Assembly: GCA_002424645.1 (NCBI GenBank)
Contig: DIKU01000090.1
Coordinates: 3,464-9,880, forward strand
Source of the DNA: Pelobacter sp. UBA5610
Lineage (GTDB): Bacteria; Desulfobacterota; Desulfuromonadia; Desulfuromonadales; Syntrophotaleaceae
DNA length: 6,417 nucleotides
Reading direction: 5' to 3'
Shown here piece by piece: positions 1 through 4,101 of this stretch. The position numbers and the translations under genes were made by a program. Under the pieces are notes generated by a model. That model searched no databases and had not been told where the DNA came from. It saw only the letters and a program-made list of their open reading frames with translations. Each line of letters starts with the position of its first letter. The first letter of the stretch is position 1.

Positions 1-28
1 GGCAACCTGCACCCCGGATAGCGTAGCA

Positions 29-51
29 GCAAAGCAGTCGTCTGCTTTTGC
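29..51 (+). other. Stem-loop upstream of the first PilZ gene
   Basis: AAAGCAG (31-37), loop TCGT and CTGCTTT (42-48) form a perfect 7-bp stem, extended by GC (29-30) and GC (50-51) past one unpaired T. It ends 22 bases before ATG 74. It could be an attenuator-like leader structure or the tail of an upstream terminator (only four Ts), or simply coding sequence if the gene begins outside the window. Confidence 0.3.
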
Positions 52-73
52 CGGCAAGGTAATTTGGACTGAA

Positions 74-745
74 ATGCTTAATACGATACTTGACCATTTT
101 CAAGATGGCCGGGATGCCAAAATATTACTGCCCGTTTATGGGCAACAGTCTATTTCCGTGGATGGATCCGTCCACACCACGCCCCAGGGCGAGCTGAGCA
201 TTGCGCTGCCCTACGACCGGGATTTCAGCGACCTTATAAACCCCCGGGAAGTATGCCAGATTCTTTTTTCCCTGCAGGGGCGGGATTACCGACTGCTCAC
301 CCGCATCGATACCATTCTCGGACCATCCGACCTGCTGGTCAAACCAAAGCCTCCTGCGATTGCACTGCAGGAACGCGAATTTTTCCGCATAGATGCCCGC
401 ATAAAACTTGATTATTTCTGCCTCGGATCAAACCATCCCGGCGAACCCCACTCCCTGCACACCAAGGTTAATCTCAGCGCCAGCGGTATCCGGCTTCCCG
501 TCCCCGGCAATCTGGATGTTGGCGATCTGGTAGCCCTGGTTTTATGGCTGGATGGTAAAACATTGGAAACTGTCGAATGCCTGGCGCAGGTGATTCGCTT
601 TTGCACTCTGCCCAACGGGGACATGGCCGTGGCCTTGCGCTTTGCCGAAATCGAAAACCAGGAACGCGACAAAATCGTCGCTTTCTGCCTGGCCAAAGAA
701 CGTGAGATTCTGCGCACCAAGGTTCGAACCCGGGATCTTTTCTAA
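74..745 (+). CDS. YcgR-like PilZ-domain c-di-GMP receptor (first of a tandem pair)
   Basis: Predicted cytoplasmic c-di-GMP-binding protein of 223 residues. Residues 1-95 form a beta-rich N-terminal region like that preceding PilZ in YcgR/PilZN proteins; residues about 99-215 form the PilZ domain. Both ligand motifs are visible: RxxxR as R101-EFF-R105 and NxSxxG as N133-L-S135-AS-G138, so c-di-GMP binding is expected. In known YcgR-type proteins such binding slows flagellar rotation or alters export; here the target is unknown. There is no signal peptide or membrane segment. The next gene begins 25 bases downstream and has the same layout, suggesting an operon of paralogues. The start is uncertain: the frame is open from base 2 with no ATG, GTG or TTG before 74, and only a weak GGA (66-68) precedes this ATG. 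The N-terminus (LNTILDHFQDGRDAKILLP) lines up with that of the next protein, which favours ATG 74. Family call is firm, partner is not. Confidence 0.87.
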   Translation: MLNTILDHFQDGRDAKILLPVYGQQSISVDGSVHTTPQGELSIALPYDRDFSDLINPREVCQILFSLQGRDYRLLTRIDTILGPSDLLVKPKPPAIALQEREFFRIDARIKLDYFCLGSNHPGEPHSLHTKVNLSASGIRLPVPGNLDVGDLVALVLWLDGKTLETVECLAQVIRFCTLPNGDMAVALRFAEIENQERDKIVAFCLAKEREILRTKVRTRDLF

Positions 746-770
746 ATTCTCTAAGCGAAAAGTCAATATC

Positions 771-1460
771 ATGACATCGACCGACGACTTGTTGAATGTT
801 TTTCACCAATGGCATATGGTCGAGATCAGCGTTCCAACCTTGCAAAACGAAGCGGTCCAGTGCGACGGGGTCGCCAGAATGACCGGGCCCTCACATCTCG
901 AGGTCCAGATTTTCCCCTCCAATTGGCCGATCCCCGGCCTTGATCCACGCAAAAGCTGGCACCTGCTTTGCGATCAGGGGCTGCATTTCTTCAACATCAT
1001 CGCGCACCCTGAAAAGCTGGAACATCCACGCCAAATTCGACTTCGCATTGAGAGCCACGAAACCCGCGATCATCAGCGACAAAATCTGCGCGTCGATACC
1101 GATATTTACATGGCTTACTGGAAAGGCGAGATAGCGCAAACCGACCGGCCACAACCGGTACGCACCCATGCAAGTCTCAGCAGCCAGGGCCTGAGCTTTA
1201 CAACGGACGCCAACTTCTCCCGGGGGGATTTACTGAGCCTGCATCTTATTCTGCCCGGGACCACACTCGAAAGCCTGCAATGCAAGGCGCACGTCCTGAG
1301 TGTTGGGCAAGAAACAAAAAAGGGCCGCAAGACGGCCCTCAAAATCGTTCATATCATGCCCGAAGACAGTGAGAAATTTTCTTTATTCATTCTGGCCGAA
1401 CACTTCAGAAGCATGCAGGCCAAAACACGCCTCATGGCTCTGATGCTCGGCAACTGGTAG
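771..1460 (+). CDS. PilZ-domain protein with altered second motif (second of tandem pair)
   Basis: Predicted cytoplasmic protein of 229 residues with the same plan as its upstream neighbour: an N-terminal YcgR-like region (about 1-98) followed by a PilZ domain (about 100-215). RxxxR is present as R103-QNL-R107. The second motif, normally [D/N]xSxxG, reads S135-L-S137-SQ-G140, so the Asp/Asn is replaced by Ser. This may weaken or alter c-di-GMP binding, or the protein may work with the first PilZ protein; both are inferences. ATG 771 was chosen because it gives a 25-base gap after the upstream stop and an N-terminus aligning with the upstream paralogue. Opening the frame at 642 would overlap the first gene by about 100 bases. 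The ribosome site is weak (a purine-rich GCGAAAAG near 755-762), so coupling to translation of the first gene is plausible. Its 3' part contains a minus-strand terminator belonging to the convergent cyclase gene. Confidence 0.85.
   Translation: MTSTDDLLNVFHQWHMVEISVPTLQNEAVQCDGVARMTGPSHLEVQIFPSNWPIPGLDPRKSWHLLCDQGLHFFNIIAHPEKLEHPRQIRLRIESHETRDHQRQNLRVDTDIYMAYWKGEIAQTDRPQPVRTHASLSSQGLSFTTDANFSRGDLLSLHLILPGTTLESLQCKAHVLSVGQETKKGRKTALKIVHIMPEDSEKFSLFILAEHFRSMQAKTRLMALMLGNW
1311..1339 (-). terminator. Intrinsic terminator of the REC-GGDEF gene, inside the PilZ coding sequence
   Basis: Read on the minus strand, AGGGCCG (1339-1333), a 5-base loop TCTTG and CGGCCCT (1327-1321) form a perfect 7-bp stem with six G-C pairs, followed directly by TTTTTGTTTC (1320-1311). 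This is a textbook intrinsic terminator. It lies about 143 bases past the stop of the minus-strand cyclase gene and within the last third of the second PilZ gene. On the plus strand the run is A-rich and precedes the hairpin, so it would not terminate the PilZ transcript. Confidence 0.65.
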
Positions 1461-1465
1461 GTTCA

Positions 1466-1492
1466 CAACACTTGACGACCGTCAAGCCGTTG
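1466..1492. other. Hairpin at the convergent gene junction
   Basis: CTTGAC (1471-1476), loop GACC and GTCAAG (1481-1486) form a perfect stem. Outer arms CAAC (1466-1469) and GTTG (1489-1492) extend it past small bulges of one and two bases. It sits in the 21-base gap after the PilZ stop and includes the stop codon of the minus-strand cyclase gene (1482-1484). No T run follows on either strand, so it is not a canonical intrinsic terminator. It could slow polymerase or protect mRNA 3' ends from exonucleases in both directions. Confidence 0.4.
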
Positions 1493-2453
1493 CCATGGCC
1501 ACTTTAAACTTCCGGAACAACCTCAAGTCAGAAACCACGCCGGTATTCATGACAACGGACTCAACCCTGTTGCGACCCTTGCGCTTGGCCTCATAAAGTG
1601 CGCCATCGGCTTCGGCGATAATATGCTCCGGCAGCAATGACTTCGTCACTTTGGCGGAACCGATGCCAATACTGGCTGTCACGGTAAAGCCTAAGTCAAG
1701 CTGCGCGATTTTCTTGCGAATACGCTCCGCCACGATGACCGCATTGGCATTGGTGGTCTCGGGCAGTATAATGGCAAATTCTTCCCCGCCGAAGCGACAG
1801 ACCGTATCGCTGGTCCGACTCATGGCGGTCAATACCTGTGCCACGGCTTCAAGAGCTTTATCCCCCGCCAGATGACCGTAGGTATCATTAATCTTTTTAA
1901 AATGATCCAGGTCTACCATGAGCAACGTCAGGGGCAAACCGCGACGTGCGCAACGTGCCAGTTCCTGACTGATGGTTGCATCGAAATAGGCCCGGTTGAA
2001 AAGTCCCGTGAGACCATCGGAAAGGGCGATACGCGCCAATTGGCTCTGGGCCTGATGCAAAGCCTGGATACGTTCGCGATTCTTCAAGTGCCAACGAATT
2101 TTAACGCGGTGTTCTTCCATCGGCAATGCCAGGGACAAACACTCGCTTACCCCCAGCTCCATCCCGGTCAACCAAAGCTGACGATCATCTCCGGAGGTAA
2201 ACAGGAGAACCGGCAGATCATGCCACTCGGTACGTCGACGCAGCACGCCCATCAGATCACTGATTTCTTCGTGGGCGTCCCAACACCAATCGCAACACAC
2301 GATATCGATATCGTATTCACTCAGCCAGCGAATAGCCCTGCGGGCATCCTTGCAGTATAGCTTGCGATGCACGAGACCGGTATTATCCAGACAATCGGCC
2401 ACGCCCTCGCGAGTTCCTGCAGTGTTGCCCAATATCAGCGCTGTGTATGCCAT
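1482..2453 (-). CDS. Degenerate receiver domain fused to GGDEF diguanylate cyclase
   Basis: Predicted soluble diguanylate cyclase of 323 residues, condensing two GTP to c-di-GMP. Residues 1-122 look like a response-regulator receiver: D55 occupies the phosphoacceptor position and S87 the conserved Ser/Thr position in LLFTSGD. The acidic pair after beta-1 is missing (LILGNTAG) and no Lys is found where the beta-5 Lys-Pro is expected (ECLSLALP), so classical phosphorylation is doubtful. A short helix (about 122-142) leads to a complete GGDEF domain at about 143-300: DGLTGLFNR (146-154), DLDHFKKINDTYGH (181-194) and the catalytic GGEEF (222-226). The inhibitory RxxD I-site (R213-D216) sits five residues before GGEEF, so product feedback is expected. 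Six Cys occur in the first 105 residues, three around D55 (CCDWC). The start is supported by GGGAG seven bases upstream. The 24-residue tail after the GGDEF domain has no recognised function. Confidence 0.93.
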   Translation of the reverse strand: MAYTALILGNTAGTREGVADCLDNTGLVHRKLYCKDARRAIRWLSEYDIDIVCCDWCWDAHEEISDLMGVLRRRTEWHDLPVLLFTSGDDRQLWLTGMELGVSECLSLALPMEEHRVKIRWHLKNRERIQALHQAQSQLARIALSDGLTGLFNRAYFDATISQELARCARRGLPLTLLMVDLDHFKKINDTYGHLAGDKALEAVAQVLTAMSRTSDTVCRFGGEEFAIILPETTNANAVIVAERIRKKIAQLDLGFTVTASIGIGSAKVTKSLLPEHIIAEADGALYEAKRKGRNRVESVVMNTGVVSDLRLFRKFKVAMATA

Positions 2454-2460
2454 AAATACT

Positions 2461-2465
2461 CTCCC
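2461..2465 (-). promoter_or_regulatory. Ribosome binding site of the REC-GGDEF gene
   Basis: The minus strand reads GGGAG followed by seven bases and the ATG at 2453. The good match and spacing fix the start of the cyclase at this ATG. Confidence 0.7.
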
Positions 2466-2479
2466 ATCAGATAATCAGC

Positions 2480-2506
2480 TTGTTGTTTTTAATATCGACA
2501 CAACAA
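2480..2506. repeat. Inverted repeat TTGTTGT / ACAACAA, possible operator
   Basis: Perfect 7-bp arms at 2480-2486 and 2500-2506 are separated by 13 bases, giving a 20-base centre-to-centre spacing, about two helical turns. The arms flank the -10 box of the candidate promoter facing the cyclase, which would suit a dimeric regulator. The surrounding DNA is AT-rich, so a chance occurrence cannot be excluded. Confidence 0.25.
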
Positions 2507-2519
2507 ACGATGATCTTTA
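2492..2519 (-). promoter_or_regulatory. Candidate sigma-28 (FliA)-type promoter for the REC-GGDEF gene
   Basis: The minus strand carries TAAAGATC (2519-2512), 12 bases, then GTCGATAT (2499-2492). Compared with the enteric sigma-28 consensus TAAAGTTT-N11-GCCGATAA, the -35 box keeps TAAAG and the -10 box matches six of eight positions, with the spacer one base longer. A start site near 2485 would leave a leader of about 31 bases carrying the ribosome site. No better sigma-70 pair was found facing this way. The flagellar-type genes on the other side make a motility sigma factor reasonable, but this is a by-eye match. Confidence 0.35.
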
Positions 2520-2529
2520 GGTTTTTCAT

Positions 2530-2559
2530 CTAACATTCGGCAAAAAAAACGGTTATAAA
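2530..2559 (+). promoter_or_regulatory. Candidate sigma-70 promoter for the FliK-like/FlhB-like genes
   Basis: CTAACA (2530-2535, four of six to TTGACA), an 18-base spacer and TATAAA (2554-2559, five of six to TATAAT) point toward the plus-strand gene starting at 2598. The predicted start near 2566 leaves a leader of about 30 bases that includes the GAGGAG ribosome site. The -35 box is weak; the -10 box is good. Confidence 0.4.
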
Positions 2560-2586
2560 AAAGTAAAGAAAAGCCAGCGGGTCGTC

Positions 2587-2592
2587 GAGGAG
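2587..2592 (+). promoter_or_regulatory. Ribosome binding site of the FliK-like gene
   Basis: GAGGAG lies five bases before ATG 2598. It is a strong Shine-Dalgarno match and supports this start. Confidence 0.7.
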
Positions 2593-2597
2593 TCCTT

Positions 2598-3611
2598 ATG
2601 AGAATAGCAGATGCAACCTTCACAGTGCTTCCGGTTTCCGAAACGGGCCAGATAAAACCCCAACCCAACAGTGAACAGCCAACCTGGCGCCCTGGCCAAA
2701 TACTGCAGGCAAGCGTGACCTCTTTAAAAGACGATCAGATCATGCTTGAAATCAACGGTCGGCAGGTTATGGCACGTTCCCAGCTTGGTTTGCAAGAAGG
2801 ACAAAAACTCCTGTTGCACGTCACGGCAACCTCTCCGCATATCCAGTTGCAAACGTTGGGCCTGAATTCAGCAAATCCCCAAGGGGCATTGCTGCAACTG
2901 CTTGCTTCCGGGTGGGACCTGTCTGCTGTGCTGCGTGAATTCCAGACTCCTGGCGGAAAAGAGAACCCTTTGTTCGCCACAATCCGTGATGCATTGAAGA
3001 CCTTTATGGAGGGGGTGGATGCAGGGGATGAGAAAATGGAAGGATCGGTTTTGGCAACCTTATTGAAGAGCCTCGGCGTTGCCCATTTAAAACATGGAGA
3101 TGCCTCCGTCAACCTCAGACAGGTTTTGTCACAGATGGCCGGCAATGGCGTCGAGGGTGAAGGCCGCCTTTCCGATAACGCAGACAACCTGTTGCAGGGG
3201 CTGGACATGGCCCATCGGTTCAACCTTCAGTTACTTCCCGAAGGTGCGCTGCTACTGCCCCTGCCTCTGCCGTTTCTCAAACAGGGCTTTGTTCTACTTG
3301 AGAACACCAATGACGAATCGCAGGAGCAAACCGGCCCCCCGAATAAGCTCAGCCTGTTTCTGAACCTGGAAAATCTGGGCGAAATGCGCATCGACATGTT
3401 ATGGGATAAGGATGAACTGCTGATCAAATTTACCTGTGAAAAGACGCAGGCGCATCAACAATTATCCAGATTCAGCGAAGAGTTGAGACAGGCGCTGGAT
3501 TTCAGACCTCCGCGCGAAATCCTTTTTACCACCGGAAAAACCCATCCCGAAGAGGAATTGATCGAGCGACTTGCAGGGGATCGGCACGGGTTCGTCAACA
3601 CCCGTATTTAG
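2598..3611 (+). CDS. FliK-like flagellar hook-length control family protein
   Basis: A 337-residue protein resembling FliK-type proteins in layout. Residues about 30-88 form a small beta-rich module (WRPGQILQASV, then NGRQVMARSQLGLQEGQKLLL) often seen at the start of FliK-like proteins of this kind. The middle (90-245) is a low-conservation, helix-rich region. Residues about 248-312 match the hook-length-control C-terminal domain, with LSLFLNLENLGEMRIDM followed by LLIKFTCEK and a helix ending in a switch-domain-like tail. In flagellar systems FliK measures hook length and its C-terminal domain contacts FlhB so that export changes from hook to filament subunits. The next gene encodes an FlhB C-terminal domain, which fits that partnership and resembles Bacillus ylqG-ylqH. 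It is probably an accessory copy rather than the main fliK, because no other flagellar structural genes lie nearby. The protein has no signal peptide or membrane segment. The family call is reasonably sure; the exact role is not. Confidence 0.75.
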   Translation: MRIADATFTVLPVSETGQIKPQPNSEQPTWRPGQILQASVTSLKDDQIMLEINGRQVMARSQLGLQEGQKLLLHVTATSPHIQLQTLGLNSANPQGALLQLLASGWDLSAVLREFQTPGGKENPLFATIRDALKTFMEGVDAGDEKMEGSVLATLLKSLGVAHLKHGDASVNLRQVLSQMAGNGVEGEGRLSDNADNLLQGLDMAHRFNLQLLPEGALLLPLPLPFLKQGFVLLENTNDESQEQTGPPNKLSLFLNLENLGEMRIDMLWDKDELLIKFTCEKTQAHQQLSRFSEELRQALDFRPPREILFTTGKTHPEEELIERLAGDRHGFVNTRI

Positions 3612-3664
3612 CGGATGGCAACGCGAACAGACATGGCAACATAAGGCTCATATCGAAAGATACC

Positions 3665-3669
3665 GAAGG
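3665..3669 (+). promoter_or_regulatory. Ribosome binding site of the FlhB-like gene
   Basis: GAAGG lies five bases before ATG 3675 and supports that start. No convincing promoter was seen in the 63-base gap after the FliK-like gene, so the two genes probably share a transcript. Confidence 0.55.
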
Positions 3670-3674
3670 CTTTT

Positions 3675-3947
3675 ATGAAAGAAAAAACAAGGCAAGACAA
3701 AGCGGTCGCTCTGACCTATAAAAAAGAAAGCGGAGGCGCACCGGTCGTCGTGGCCAGCGGCAAAGGCACCGTGGCCGAAAAAATTCTTGCAACAGCCCGC
3801 GAAGCGGGTGTTGAAGTCGTTCAGGATTCCGATCTGGTTGAAATATTGAGCAAAATTCCCCTGGGCAAAGAAATACCTGCAGAGCTTTACCAGGCGGTTG
3901 CTGAAATCCTCGCCTTCGTTTACCGGGTCAACAAGCGCATAAAGTAA
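3675..3947 (+). CDS. Stand-alone FlhB C-terminal-domain protein (YlqH/FlhX-like)
   Basis: A 90-residue soluble protein matching only the cytoplasmic C-terminal domain of the flagellar type III export protein FlhB. Family landmarks: AVALTY (10-15, AVALKY in FlhB), the GxGTVAEKILATAREAGVEVV segment (about 29-49, FlhB-like), and GKEIPAELYQAVAEILAFVY (64-83). In full FlhB this domain follows four membrane helices and cleaves itself at NPTH; here the matching place reads RQDK (6-9), so no self-cleavage is possible and the protein begins close to where the cleaved fragment would. Small proteins of this type (Bacillus YlqH, Helicobacter FlhX) can, as known from work on those organisms, stand in for the cleaved FlhB fragment. 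Co-transcription with the FliK-like gene suggests a role in export substrate switching. The family is clear; whether it acts in flagellar export here is inference. Confidence 0.88.
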   Translation: MKEKTRQDKAVALTYKKESGGAPVVVASGKGTVAEKILATAREAGVEVVQDSDLVEILSKIPLGKEIPAELYQAVAEILAFVYRVNKRIK

Positions 3948-4067
3948 GCGATCGAAACAAGTATTAAACTTAGCCGCCAACAAGATAAAACCACCCCATC
4001 CCCAACAGTCCAGCCTTTCAGGGAACCCCGACATTAGAAGAAAAATATACGATCCTGCCAAACGCCC

Positions 4068-4089
4068 AACCACTATTCTGTGGTTTTTT
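4068..4089 (+). terminator. Intrinsic terminator after the FlhB-like gene
   Basis: AACCAC (4068-4073), loop TATTCT and GTGGTT (4080-4085) form a 6-bp stem followed by TTTT (4086-4089), about 120 bases after the stop at 3947. The stem has only three G-C pairs, so it is moderate. It works in the plus direction only: the minus strand has no T run after the stem. The rest of the 154-base gap (3948-4101) shows no gene. Confidence 0.5.
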
Positions 4090-4101
4090 CTCAGGGGGCC
4101 G

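Noticed and set aside
158..175. Near-perfect 18-bp palindrome centred on GGATCC
   Set aside because: Inside the first PilZ coding sequence with one mismatched pair; no positional reason to call it an operator.
642..770. Upstream in-frame Met extension of the second PilZ gene
   Set aside because: It would overlap the first PilZ gene by about 100 bases, lacks a ribosome site, and adds a basic, low-complexity stretch with no similarity to the paralogue's N-terminus.
474..845. Minus-strand open frames over the PilZ genes
   Set aside because: Compositional shadows of the coding strand: Arg/Pro/Ser-rich translations with no domain features and no ribosome sites.
1870..1912. Sequence similar to 4535-4580
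   Set aside because: Both stretches encode the DLDxFKxINDTYGHxAGD core of the two GGDEF domains, so this is protein-level homology and not a DNA repeat.
2299..2314. Perfect 16-bp palindrome ACGATATCGATATCGT
   Set aside because: It is inside the cyclase gene and follows from the repeated Asp-Ile codons of YDIDIV in the receiver domain; no sign of a regulatory role.
1872..2360. 162-residue plus-strand frame across the REC-GGDEF gene
   Set aside because: Antisense shadow of the cyclase, which has all GGDEF motifs in the opposite direction.
2564..2592. Second sigma-28-like match (TAAAG ... GTCGAGGA) before the FliK-like gene
   Set aside because: The would-be -10 box overlaps the ribosome binding site and would place the start site at or after the ATG.
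2454..2597. Possible c-di-GMP (GEMM) riboswitch in the divergent intergenic region
   Set aside because: The conserved GEMM core elements are not present on either strand, nor in 3948-4101.
2735..3223. 162-residue minus-strand frame across the FliK-like gene
   Set aside because: It lies wholly inside a convincing gene, has no start signals, and its translation resembles no family.
3991..4014. G-rich minus-strand run (GGGGATGGGGTGG) in the convergent gap
   Set aside because: Too few and unequal G runs for a confident quadruplex, and no T tract for a terminator.
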